From Streptomyces sp. NBC_01341 (GTDB lineage: Bacteria; Actinomycetota; Actinomycetes; Streptomycetales; Streptomycetaceae), in assembly GCF_035946055.1 (NCBI RefSeq), contig NZ_CP108364.1:5208001-5272000 (forward strand): DNA of 64,000 bases. The letters are read 5' to 3'. Positions 1 through 8,219 of this stretch are shown one piece after another. The notes beneath the pieces are model-generated. The model was not told the origin of the DNA, searched no databases, and worked only from the letters and a program-made list of their open reading frames with translations. Made by a program: the position numbers and the translations under genes. Position 1 is the first letter of the stretch. Every line of letters starts with the position of its first letter.

Positions 1-1
1 C

Positions 2-2854
2 CGGCACCCGTGGCACGGGGAGTCGGAGCGCATTCCCTACGACTTCAGGCGCTCAGGGACCCAGAATCTGCAGCCGGAGCAGGAGGCGCACCTGTTCGCC
101 GTGCTGCGGGCGGAACGCGGCGCCAACCTCGCCCGCGGTGTCGACGAGACGGTGGGCGGCGTCCTCCGGCGTATTCAGGCGATGTACGGCGGCATCGTGC
201 TGGACGCGATGGACCTGCTCCGTCTTCGCCAGCGCTATCACGACCAGCTGCAGGTGCAGGCGCACCGGCCACCGCAGCCGCAGCCGCAGCCGCAAGTGCC
301 TCAGCCTCAGCTGCCCCAGCCGCAGGCGTCGCAGCCGCGTGTGGGACTGCTCGACGGGGTGCCTGCCCTCGAAGCCGTGCGCGCCCTGGCTGCCGCCGAG
401 TACGTCCGGAACAACAACGGCAGTGTCAAGGGCATCACCCAGTCGAAGATGACCCGGCTCGCCGACGGACGAGACCTGGGGAGGGCCCTCGGCTCATGGG
501 TCGAGATGGTCCGCCGGGGGCGCCCGCCGGTCGCTGCAGGGACCAGGGAGTTCTTGGAGAGTCTGGGCGTCGTGAAGCCCGACGGCGGAACGAAGGCACG
601 CCCGGATCTGCCGCAGCCGCCGTCGGCGGAGACACTCGAAGGGGTGAACCTGAGCGAGCGGTTGCTGGCACTGGCCGCAAAGGAGTACGTCGAGAGCACG
701 GGCAAGGTCCGGGGGATCACCGGCTCGAAGGTTCGGCGGAACATCGAAGGGCGGGGGTGGACCGCGGAGCTCGGTACCTGGATCAAGAACATCCGTGCGG
801 GGTACTCCATTGATGCCCGCACGAGAGCATTCCTGCGGGGCCTCGGGGTCATCGCAGGCGCGGAGGTGGATGAGCAGGCCGTGCCGGTCCGCCCGGAGCC
901 GCCCCGCGGGGAGCCCCTGGGGCCGGAGGCGCTGGAGGGGGTGAAGCCGAGCGAGCGGCTGCGGGCCCTGGCTGCCGCGGAGTATGTGAGTACCGGCGGT
1001 ACGGCCATCACGCGGACGGAGATCCGCGAGTACCGCGGAGAGGATCTGGGCACGAAGCTGGGTTCCTGGGTGAACGCGGTTCGTGTGAAGCGCGTGAACA
1101 TCGACCCGCGGACGAGAAGGTATCTGGAGAGCTGGGGTGTCCTCAGCCGGACTCAGGCAGAGGCTGTGCCCGGCCCCTCGGCATCCGCTGAGACCGCACC
1201 TGTCACGCAGCCGCCCGCTGACGAGCCGCGTCCGATCCTGTACGCCTCCGGCATCCGTGCCCACGTGCTGGACGTACTGCGTGAGCGCGGTGCGTCGACG
1301 GCCATCTCGGAACGCGTCATAGCAGGCGCCTACGCACGGATTCCGTCCGAGTTGCGTTCGCCCGATCCACGTCGGGCGGCGCGTGACATCGTGGACATTC
1401 TGCAGTTCGGCAGGGTGACACGCCTGCCCGGCGGCACCCGTCCGGCGGGCATCGGCGATCAGTCGTCCGGTTCCGGACAACAGGAATCGGTGCGAGTGCC
1501 GCTGGGCGCCCGCGTGACCGTAGGGCTGCCGCGTACGGGCAGCGCGGGCGTGATCCTGGCAGATCCGGCTGCTGTGGTGGGGGCCGACCATACGGCAGGG
1601 CAGGGCGCGCTCTCCACGAAGGACGGGAAACAAGCTCTGTCCCAGCCCCTTTCGTGGACGCGCTTCCACGTCTCGGATCCGCACCGGCTCCATGCCCTGT
1701 TCGGCTATGACGTGAGCGACGCCGGCGACATCCGGTTCGGCGACGGCGACGGGACAGTTCATTTGTCAGCGAACGACTGGATGGCCTACGGCGACGACTT
1801 CCTCCATCTCGCTGACGGCGTGGTCCTGCGGGGCGACAGCGGATGGATCGGGCGGGTGGACAACTGGGACGCCCTCACGGACAGCCTGGGCGGCACCGGT
1901 ACCGAAGCCACGCATTCCGTCCTCACCGACGGCCGGGCCATCCATGTTCTTCCGCTCGGCGGAGCCACCGGCCCGGCCGTTCGCCTCCCGCTCGTACCCG
2001 AGGGGGCATCGGCCGGGAGGGATGCCGCTCCTACGGTGCCGGACGCACCGGCGGTAGAGGTCCGCATCAGCACTCCACGCATCGTGGATGCGGAGGCAAT
2101 CGCGGCCGAGGAAACCCGGGGCGTGGAGGCCCTGGCCGTCGAGGAGGCCGTCTCCGCGGTGTCCGCGCCGAATGACGGACCGACGCTGAAGGCGTTCCTG
2201 GACGCTCCTCCCTCGCTGGACGGTCAGGTGGCCGGCCCGGGGGTGCGAGTCGGGGGCGGCACGGCCGCTGCTGAGCCGTCCTCCGGGACGGAGTCCCGGC
2301 CGACGCCGACGGATGTGGATGGTCGGCAGGAGGCGGTCGCCGGTGTGCCCGAGCCGGTGCACGAACTGTCCGCGCCTGTCGTCCATCCGGAACCCGAAGC
2401 GGATCCGCCCGCCGTGGAGGAGGTCGCGCGTGCCTCGTCCCTCGCGGAGGACGTGGGAGACCTGCTCGCGAGCTTGAACGAGGATGTCCGTCTCGCGGTG
2501 CGCACCTGGGACCGGCCGGTCGACGTCGAGGTCGAGGCGCTGGCGGGCATCCTGAAGGGGATGGGGTCGCGGTCACTGGTGTTCGGTACGAGCGCGGACG
2601 GTCCGGTGTGGGCGATCAACCTGGGAGGCACTGTCCAGTGGTTCACCCACGACTTCGGACCGCTGCCGGTTCCCCAGCCCGCTGATGGCCTGTTCGCCTC
2701 GATCGACATCGACCACCACGGCCAGCTGACAGGCCCGGCTGCCCGCGCACTGTTGGAGGCAGGGTCACCACAGGGCAGCGGGACGAAGACCGGATTCTGC
2801 GATCTGAACGTGGGCGTGGACCTGTCGACCGTTCTCGGCAGGCGGCCCCGATGA
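2..2854 (+). CDS. 3' part of a giant lonely-Cys-type protein (5' end outside window)
   Basis: The reading frame is open from base 2, so the gene starts upstream of the window; the first internal start codon (position 101) is probably not the true start. What is seen: a Pro/Gln-rich tract near 265-330, then three modules of about 100 residues (near 355-590, 640-850 and 940-1140). Each has an ALAA-EYV helix, a GSW or GTW motif and a closing LESLGVV-like helix, resembling helicase-associated repeats. A beta-rich segment with HALFGYDVSDAG, an acidic linker and a C-terminal domain follow. The visible 917 residues contain a single cysteine (GFC, 20 residues from the end). This fits the very large Streptomyces proteins annotated as lonely Cys domain-containing, of unknown function. 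The family call is from memory; the repeats and the single Cys are seen directly. Confidence 0.7.
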   Translation, partial: RHPWHGESERIPYDFRRSGTQNLQPEQEAHLFAVLRAERGANLARGVDETVGGVLRRIQAMYGGIVLDAMDLLRLRQRYHDQLQVQAHRPPQPQPQPQVPQPQLPQPQASQPRVGLLDGVPALEAVRALAAAEYVRNNNGSVKGITQSKMTRLADGRDLGRALGSWVEMVRRGRPPVAAGTREFLESLGVVKPDGGTKARPDLPQPPSAETLEGVNLSERLLALAAKEYVESTGKVRGITGSKVRRNIEGRGWTAELGTWIKNIRAGYSIDARTRAFLRGLGVIAGAEVDEQAVPVRPEPPRGEPLGPEALEGVKPSERLRALAAAEYVSTGGTAITRTEIREYRGEDLGTKLGSWVNAVRVKRVNIDPRTRRYLESWGVLSRTQAEAVPGPSASAETAPVTQPPADEPRPILYASGIRAHVLDVLRERGASTAISERVIAGAYARIPSELRSPDPRRAARDIVDILQFGRVTRLPGGTRPAGIGDQSSGSGQQESVRVPLGARVTVGLPRTGSAGVILADPAAVVGADHTAGQGALSTKDGKQALSQPLSWTRFHVSDPHRLHALFGYDVSDAGDIRFGDGDGTVHLSANDWMAYGDDFLHLADGVVLRGDSGWIGRVDNWDALTDSLGGTGTEATHSVLTDGRAIHVLPLGGATGPAVRLPLVPEGASAGRDAAPTVPDAPAVEVRISTPRIVDAEAIAAEETRGVEALAVEEAVSAVSAPNDGPTLKAFLDAPPSLDGQVAGPGVRVGGGTAAAEPSSGTESRPTPTDVDGRQEAVAGVPEPVHELSAPVVHPEPEADPPAVEEVARASSLAEDVGDLLASLNEDVRLAVRTWDRPVDVEVEALAGILKGMGSRSLVFGTSADGPVWAINLGGTVQWFTHDFGPLPVPQPADGLFASIDIDHHGQLTGPAARALLEAGSPQGSGTKTGFCDLNVGVDLSTVLGRRPR

Positions 2855-2957
2855 AGTGGTCCGGGACAACGACGTGATCTTCGGGACCGGTTGAGCCGAG
2901 CGGGGCAGGTCGTCGCGACCGGAGGACACGCGCCCGTGCCCCGCGATCCCCGGTGGG

Positions 2958-3182
2958 TCAGCCGCAACAGCCGCCGCCGCAGCACCCGCCGCCTCCACCG
3001 CCTCCGCCCGACGGGGCGGGAGCACCGGAAGCGGTGGAGCCCCCCACGGCGACGGCGGAGAGCAGCTTCACGGTGTCGTCGTGCCCGGCGGGGCAGGAGG
3101 CCGGAGCGGAGGATTCGGCCATCGGACGGCTGACTTCGAACGTGTCGCCGCAGGGGCGGCAGCGGTACTCGTAACGAGGCAT
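2958..3182 (-). CDS. FmdB-family zinc ribbon protein
   Basis: A 74-residue protein starting MPRYEYRCRPCGDTFEV, the N-terminus typical of FmdB/CxxC_CxxC_SSSS regulatory-type zinc ribbons. CxxC at residues 7-10 and a second Cys in ASCPAGH at about 30 are consistent with one zinc site. FmdB proteins are named for a regulator of formamide/amide use, but most are uncharacterised. The oddity is the tail: a poly-Gly run ending in CCGGGCCG, which adds four cysteines and could be an extra metal site. It stands alone, 9 nt downstream of the DUF4383 gene on the same strand, so the two may share a transcript. Confidence 0.85.
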   Translation of the reverse strand: MPRYEYRCRPCGDTFEVSRPMAESSAPASCPAGHDDTVKLLSAVAVGGSTASGAPAPSGGGGGGGGCCGGGCCG

Positions 3183-3191
3183 GGCCCCAGA

Positions 3192-3764
3192 TTAGAGCCT
3201 CGGGCCGTTCGTCACCTCAGGCATCGGAGTGCGGCGGCGACGCTGCTCCATCGTGGCCTGCTCGGGGTGCCGGGCCCGCCAGTACGGATTGTCGTGGGGC
3301 AGCCCGCCAGTGACTCTTCCGTACATGCCGAACGTCATCAGCAGCAGCCCGACGATGAAGCTGAAGATCACGTTCTGCATCTCGAAGGCCAGGAAGTTCG
3401 CATCCGTGTCCAGCAGCGCCAGATTCACGAAACCGCTCAGGACGAAGGCGATGCCCACGACCATGTTGAGGGTCGAGGCGAAGTTCCCGCCGATGACCAT
3501 CCCGAAGAAGAGCAGCAGCCCGATACAGATGGACAGGATGCTCAGTGTGCCGTTCGTGTTGAGCCCGGCCACCGTGTCCCCGCCGGTGTCGAAGTAGCCG
3601 ATACGGTCGATGAGACCCAGGATGCCGAAGACGACGAGCACAAGGCCCATGAGCCCGGCACCCACCCGGTAGAACCGGCTGAGCCGATGATCGACGGGCA
3701 GGTGCTCGTCCAGCCGGATGGCCTTGCGGCGCCGGCCGGCGGAGTGCAGGACGTGTGCGGCCAT
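3192..3764 (-). CDS. DUF4383 family membrane protein
   Basis: The 190-residue start at 3764 is chosen because GAAGGAGG lies 6 nt upstream, although the frame stays open to 3893. There are four hydrophobic segments: about 31-52 (GLMGLVLVVFGILGLIDRI), 68-88, 95-115 and 125-145. A C-terminal soluble tail contains a DNPYWRARHP motif. The arrangement matches DUF4383 four-helix membrane proteins common in Streptomyces, whose function is unknown. Only a membrane location can be inferred. The FmdB-type gene follows after 9 nt. Confidence 0.8.
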   Translation of the reverse strand: MAAHVLHSAGRRRKAIRLDEHLPVDHRLSRFYRVGAGLMGLVLVVFGILGLIDRIGYFDTGGDTVAGLNTNGTLSILSICIGLLLFFGMVIGGNFASTLNMVVGIAFVLSGFVNLALLDTDANFLAFEMQNVIFSFIVGLLLMTFGMYGRVTGGLPHDNPYWRARHPEQATMEQRRRRTPMPEVTNGPRL

Positions 3765-3940
3765 GACGGCCTCCTTCAGGCCGCGTGCGGCCACCGGAAC
3801 GCGTTCAGCGGGAGCCGCTGCGTACTTCCAGGGTCGGCCCACCCGCCGCCGGGGACAAATCGGACGGTCGCGAGCGGTGCCGAGCGCAGGCACGGGAAAG
3901 GCGTCGTCGGCTCGAAGAAACGGTCCCGGAGGAGGCGCGG

Positions 3941-5308
3941 TCAGGCGCCGCCGCCCAGCTCCTCGCGGATCGCGGAGACCACCCTGGCCGCCGTCTGCCG
4001 TACCGACTCGGTCTCGGTCAGGAAGTGCCAGTAGTCGGGATGACGCCCCTCCAGACCGGTGGTCGCCCGCTCCAGCCGGGCCACGGCATCGTCCAGCGGA
4101 CGGGCATGGCGCGGATCCGGCGTGTTGCGCCCGGTCATGGCCAGGCGCTGGGCGTCCCGCAGGGCGAACCGGGTGCGGTCGATCTCGGCCTGGGGATTCT
4201 TCGCCACCGCGTCGAGCCGCCGCAACCGGTCACCCGCGGCGGACACGGCCTCGTCCGTCGTGTTGAGCAACGCCCGGACCGTGCTGAGCCGGGACGTCGC
4301 ATCCGCCCAACGCTGCTCGGAACGTGCCTCGGCGGCCTCGGCCAGCTTCGCCTCCGCCTGCCGGACGTTGACCGCCGCCTGCTCGGGAACCGGCTGCAGG
4401 TCCTGCCAGCAGGCTGCGGAGAAGCGCCTCCGGAGCTCGCTGAGCACCGGCTCGACCTGCCCGGAGCGGGTCGTCAACGCCTGGGCGCGGGTGCGCAGAG
4501 ACACGAGTCTGCGGTCGATCTCCGCGGCGTGCTCCGGGAGGCGGTCGGCTTCCGCGCGCACCGCCTCGGCATCGCGCAGCACCCGGTCCGCGCGCTGAAG
4601 CGTTTCGGCGACGCCGTGCCGCCCGGCACCCTGATTGAGCTTGGTCAGCTCCGGGGCGAGGGCCGCCAAGCGGGCGGCAAGATCATCCGCACGCAGTCCT
4701 GAGGCGCGCACGGCATCCAGAGCGTTACTCGCGGCGAGCAACGCCTGCCGGGCCCGCTCCACCGCCGGAGCCAGACGCGCCAGCTGGGTCTCCGCGCTGT
4801 TGAGCAGCGTCCCGAGCCCTTCGGCGAACCGGTCGAGCTCGCCCTTCACCCGCACCAGCTCGTCCTTGGCCCGGGCCAGCTGGGTCCTGGCCCCGGCTGC
4901 GGCCGAGGGCTCCAGATCGTCCCGGTCGAGGTCGTGCGCGTCCACAGCGGTGATGTAGATGTGGCTGACCTCGTCGATCCGGCGCCCCAGGGCCGCGAAA
5001 TCCTCCGCCACCTTGCGGGCGCGGGGCGAACTGTCGACGGCGGTGATCGTCTCGATCGAGATCTGCAGATCCCGCTGGGCGGTGTCGAGCTCGTAGAACG
5101 CGGAGGCCGCCGCGTCCTTCGCCGCCTGGGCGTCGGCCCGCTGATTCTCCCCGCGGCCCCCGAACCAGCGCCGGGTCCCCCCGCCGGCGAAAGCTCCCAG
5201 CAGGGCCGAGGCGATCAGCGGCACCGGCAGAAGCACCAGCGTCAGGACGTCCCTCACGGCGGGACCAACACTCGCATTCGCCTGCGGCCGCGTGTGTGTC
5301 GCCGTCAC
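3941..5308 (-). CDS. membrane-anchored coiled-coil protein, function unknown
   Basis: A 455-residue protein with one N-terminal hydrophobic helix (about 20-42, VLTLVLLPVPLIASALLGAF) followed by almost continuous Ala/Arg/Glu/Leu helix with heptad-like spacing to the end. No enzyme motif is visible. The likely topology is an N-terminal anchor with a long cytoplasmic coiled coil, as in scaffold or septum-associated proteins, but nothing in the sequence identifies a partner. It ends in the GELGGGA-type tail of many Streptomyces hypothetical proteins. The gene stands alone between a DUF4383 gene and a DUF4097 gene on the same strand. Confidence 0.7.
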   Translation of the reverse strand: MTATHTRPQANASVGPAVRDVLTLVLLPVPLIASALLGAFAGGGTRRWFGGRGENQRADAQAAKDAAASAFYELDTAQRDLQISIETITAVDSSPRARKVAEDFAALGRRIDEVSHIYITAVDAHDLDRDDLEPSAAAGARTQLARAKDELVRVKGELDRFAEGLGTLLNSAETQLARLAPAVERARQALLAASNALDAVRASGLRADDLAARLAALAPELTKLNQGAGRHGVAETLQRADRVLRDAEAVRAEADRLPEHAAEIDRRLVSLRTRAQALTTRSGQVEPVLSELRRRFSAACWQDLQPVPEQAAVNVRQAEAKLAEAAEARSEQRWADATSRLSTVRALLNTTDEAVSAAGDRLRRLDAVAKNPQAEIDRTRFALRDAQRLAMTGRNTPDPRHARPLDDAVARLERATTGLEGRHPDYWHFLTETESVRQTAARVVSAIREELGGGA

Positions 5309-5378
5309 ATCCCTCTCCCGTGCCGATTCGCCCCGCCCGGTTCATTCTCGCACCAGTAAGGACGAACACACGGGCCGG

Positions 5379-6152
5379 TTAGTTCGCGCTTCGGACGGTG
5401 ACTTCACCGTTGTCGCTGCGCGCCTTCACCACATGCCGGCTGCTGTCGCTGCGGGGCACCTTCACGGAGACGGCACCGTTGTCGGCACGGGCGGACACCG
5501 CGTACGCCTCCGTCCCTCCGGGGAGGTCGATGTCGATGCTCCCGTTGTCACTGACGGTGTCCACGAGATCCGGCACGGAGGAGAACCCGAGCTGGATCGA
5601 CCCGTTGTCCGCGTGTGCGACCACAGAGCCCCCCGAGACCCGCTCGGCCACCACGGACCCGTTGTCGCTCTGCAGCTCCAGCGGCCCGGAGGCGTCGCGC
5701 ACGTCGATACCACCGTTGTCGGCGGAGATCTTCAGCCGGGTCGTGAAGCCGGCCGCCGTGACCTCACCGTTGTCGCCCTCGACGGAGAGGGACACCCCGC
5801 GCGGCACCTTGACCTCGTGCCGCGCCTCGCAGTTGCTGATCATCGCGCTGCACTTCACGCGGAGCGTCAGCCTGTCCCCCTCGAGCTTCCACACGGGGTC
5901 GGGACCGCTGCCCAGGAAGACCCACCCGTCGACGCGGCGGGTCACCTCGATCCGGTCCACATCGGCGGGCACGAGCTCCAGGGTCGAGTTGGAGGCGTCG
6001 ATGGTGAGATTCTTCCCGTCGAAGGCGAAGGACTTGTGCTCGGCCGGCGCACCCTCCGCGTCCGTACTGCCGCAGCCGCTGAGCGCGGTGACAAGAAGTG
6101 CGGCCCCGCCGACGGCCACGAGAGCCTTGGTACGCCGTGTACGGATGGTCAT
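5379..6152 (-). CDS. DUF4097 beta-repeat lipoprotein
   Basis: A 257-residue protein. The start at 6152 is chosen because AGGGGGAC lies just upstream and the protein then opens with a clear lipoprotein signal: MTIRTRRTK, a hydrophobic stretch, then LSGC (Cys at about 27). The rest is beta-strand repeats with a DNG motif recurring about every 20-30 residues (DNGEVT, DNGGID, DNGSV, DNGSIQ, DNGSID, DNGAVS, DNGEVT), the signature of DUF4097 right-handed beta-helix-like adhesin domains. It is probably anchored outside the membrane. Its biochemical role is unknown. Family members are often linked to cell-envelope stress genes, but no such partner is adjacent here. Confidence 0.85.
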   Translation of the reverse strand: MTIRTRRTKALVAVGGAALLVTALSGCGSTDAEGAPAEHKSFAFDGKNLTIDASNSTLELVPADVDRIEVTRRVDGWVFLGSGPDPVWKLEGDRLTLRVKCSAMISNCEARHEVKVPRGVSLSVEGDNGEVTAAGFTTRLKISADNGGIDVRDASGPLELQSDNGSVVAERVSGGSVVAHADNGSIQLGFSSVPDLVDTVSDNGSIDIDLPGGTEAYAVSARADNGAVSVKVPRSDSSRHVVKARSDNGEVTVRSAN

Positions 6153-6393
6153 GATCGAGTCCCCCTGAGAGCGCTGCCGATGTGGCTCCACCGTATGAAA
6201 GCACCGCCCCCGGAACGATCCGGACGCCTACCGTCTCCGGGGTGGGGTTAGCCCCCGTACCCCGGCCGCCCGGTGCGCGCTCGTGCAGCACCCGTGCAGC
6301 GCCCGTACGGAGGGTGGGCTCCGCCGGCGGGCGGGGCGAGGAACCGGATTGCCGCCGAGGGGCCCGGGCCATGTAACCTGTTGGCTCATCCAC

Positions 6394-6468
6394 GGGTGCG
6401 TAGCTCAGGGGTAGAGCGCTGCTCTTACAAAGCAGATGTCGGCGGTTCGAAACCGTCCGCGCCCACCA
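6394..6468 (+). tRNA. tRNA-Val (anticodon UAC)
   Basis: A full cloverleaf can be folded. The acceptor arm pairs 6394-6400 (GGGTGCG) with 6458-6464 (CGCGCCC). There is a D-arm with TAGCTCAGGGG. The anticodon stem CTGCT/AGCAG encloses loop CTTACAA, giving anticodon TAC, which reads valine GTA. The T-arm GGCGG-TTCGAAA-CCGTC is present, and CCA is encoded at 6466-6468. A perfect hairpin terminator follows at once, so this is a single-tRNA transcript. Confidence 0.97.
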
Positions 6469-6472
6469 GTGC

Positions 6473-6506
6473 AGAGGCCCCCAACCGATCATGGTTGGGG
6501 GCCTCT
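6473..6506 (+). terminator. intrinsic terminator of tRNA-Val
   Basis: A perfect 14-bp inverted repeat: AGAGGCCCCCAACC (6473-6486), loop GATCAT, then the exact complement to 6506. It starts 5 nt after the tRNA CCA end. There is no strong U-tract, which is usual for Streptomyces terminators. Confidence 0.9.
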
Positions 6507-6509
6507 GAC

Positions 6510-7215
6510 ATCTACTTCTGACACCAACGGGCGCGGTCACCCACGATCGGGACGCTGCGGCTTCGGTATTCGGTCAAGGCACCCGGCTGCACTCCTCTCC
6601 GCCGGGCGCGCTCCCAGTGCTGGCTGCGCCCGCGCTCCCGCCTTCGGCCCGTTCGGCGATGCCACCGTCTACGCGCGCCCGCAGAGGCCCGTAGAGCATG
6701 AGACCACGCCCGCGGCTTCAAGACGATGCCTCCGGTCGGGGCGCGCAGACTCCGCGGGCCCGGGGCGTCGAGGCCGTTCTTACAGTGGCGCGCTCCAGCG
6801 TGGCGTCCTGAACCACGTCCGCTCCATGGTGTGTGGGTCGAAGGCGGCTGGGGTGAGTGGTGGGGCTGTGGCTGGTGCAAAAAGGGGGGGGGGAGAGGGG
6901 GGTGGATGCCACGGCCTTAGGCTCACAGTCCCGAGGTGGACCCGGGGACCTTTGTGCCCACCCCCCTTAGCCGCGGACCTCATGGGTTCTCCGACCGGCC
7001 TATGACGAGCAAGCTACCAAGTGGATCTGACAGTGGGTCTGCGACCACGAAGTGAGATCAGCGGCTGACTCCGACCGCCCCGAACGGCATCGGCCATAGG
7101 GCGACTTCACTGGCCCCGAGGCCAAGGCAGCAAGCCGCCTGAGCTGGGCCGACGAACCTACTGGATCGATCTGGCAAGGATGCGGGCCGCAGATGCAGAT
7201 CGGGTGGCCGCGCTG
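6510..7215. other. about 700 nt without a convincing gene; probable decayed accessory DNA
   Basis: No frame on either strand shows a plausible start plus a recognisable protein. Short open frames here are Arg/Ser/His-rich shadow-like sequence. The stretch holds a homopolymeric run (A5 then G10 at 6879-6893, followed by G-rich DNA) and its base composition is less regular than its neighbours. Its place directly after a tRNA gene suggests the remains of an integrated element, but no integrase fragment and no duplicate of the tRNA 3' end could be found. Confidence 0.5.
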
Positions 7216-7470
7216 TCAGCCGGCTGCGGTCACCAGGCCCAGCACCACAAACGCGGCTCCCGCGATACCGAACCCGATTCGCATGTGGTCAGGGCTCTTC
7301 CACGGCGTTCCCCATCGGGACCTCCTCGTCACCACCACGTCCGCCCAATCCCAGATCCAAAGGGCAACGTTGCGGTAGTCGCAGGCCACCACTATCAGGC
7401 CCCCTCCGACGAGCAGTTCGACTACTCCGCGAAGTAGCAACGCTGTTCCTTCATCCGCCCTGACAACCAC
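7216..7470 (-). CDS. small hypothetical membrane protein
   Basis: 84 residues with two hydrophobic segments, about 12-32 (LLRGVVELLVGGGLIVVAC) and 65-84 (IGFGIAGAAFVVLGLVTAAG), separated by a short WDWADVVVTRRSRWGTPWKSP loop. It starts with GTG and has no obvious ribosome binding site, so the true start may differ. It lies 28 nt downstream of the ComJ-like gene on the same strand and could be co-transcribed with it. Function is unknown. It may be genuine or a remnant in the disturbed region after the tRNA. Confidence 0.45.
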   Translation of the reverse strand: MVVRADEGTALLLRGVVELLVGGGLIVVACDYRNVALWIWDWADVVVTRRSRWGTPWKSPDHMRIGFGIAGAAFVVLGLVTAAG

Positions 7471-7498
7471 GGCAGTTGTGGTCTTACGGGCGTATTGC

Positions 7499-7990
7499 CT
7501 ACAGGCTCCGAGACCATCGTTTGATGATCCTTGCCGTCAGCTCGGGGTTCGACCACACCTGGATACGGACCTTCTCGGTCGTCTCGGGGGTCTTGTGGGA
7601 GTCGACGTCGGCCTGAGTTGCCCGGGCCAGATTTCTCCGGGACACGCGGACCCGATTGCCCCCAGGCGGGACTTCGAACGTCGCGGCCTCCGGGCCGTAG
7701 TCCGTGCAGCCAAGAATCCTCAGCCGGCCCGCCGACACGATGAGGCCGGCCTCAACCACGTGATCGAATTCCGCGCTGTCATCACTCGGTTCCTGAGCCA
7801 GGACATCGACCGTGACAGATACGTCGACGTTGACAGACGTGCCGATGCCGAGCGCGTCCGGTGCGACCGCGAGGTGATCAGCAACCGCCTGGTCCGTCCA
7901 TGCGTCGCTCAGGTCACCGTCTGAATCCGCATCGGCTACATGTATCTGGAAGTAGTCGGCGAAGAGCGTGAGCTCTGTCGATGTCGTCAT
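7499..7990 (-). CDS. ComJ-like hypothetical protein
   Basis: The start at 7990 (MTTSTELTLFADYFQIHV) gives 163 residues; the frame upstream is open but Ala/Arg-rich and unlike protein. The pattern is beta-rich: an LxxxYFQIHV strand, then W-T-D-Q-A-V helix, a GIGTSVNVDV strand and a final VPPGGNRVRVSRRNL strand. This order resembles ComJ, the inhibitor of the competence nuclease NucA in Bacillus (short strand with YxQF, W-T-D-E-A helix, later Leu/Pro-Lys-Gly strand). The similarity was judged by eye and is weak. Homologues in Streptomyces are annotated only as hypothetical proteins. No NucA-type nuclease is adjacent. Confidence 0.6.
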   Translation of the reverse strand: MTTSTELTLFADYFQIHVADADSDGDLSDAWTDQAVADHLAVAPDALGIGTSVNVDVSVTVDVLAQEPSDDSAEFDHVVEAGLIVSAGRLRILGCTDYGPEAATFEVPPGGNRVRVSRRNLARATQADVDSHKTPETTEKVRIQVWSNPELTARIIKRWSRSL

Positions 7991-8219
7991 GACGGCACAG
8001 TGCCATGCAGCACCGACAGCCGGCGACGCTGTCAGCGGCCGGCCCGCGTCGAGCGCGACGGCACAGTCCACGCCGATGCAGCCGATCGACCGGCCACAGG
8101 ACCACAACAGTGTCCTCGTGGTCTGCGTCGCCCTGGCCGCCGCGACCTCGGGTTGCAGCGTGCCCATCGATGCCTTCGCGTGCATCTCCGTGACCCGCGA
8201 CGGTCGTCTGCTCGGCGTC

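Noticed and set aside
5764..6540. Long minus-strand open frame across the tRNA-Val gene
   Set aside because: It reads the complement of a clear tRNA (giving an SNRRHLLCKSSALP-like peptide) and overlaps a real lipoprotein gene in another frame.
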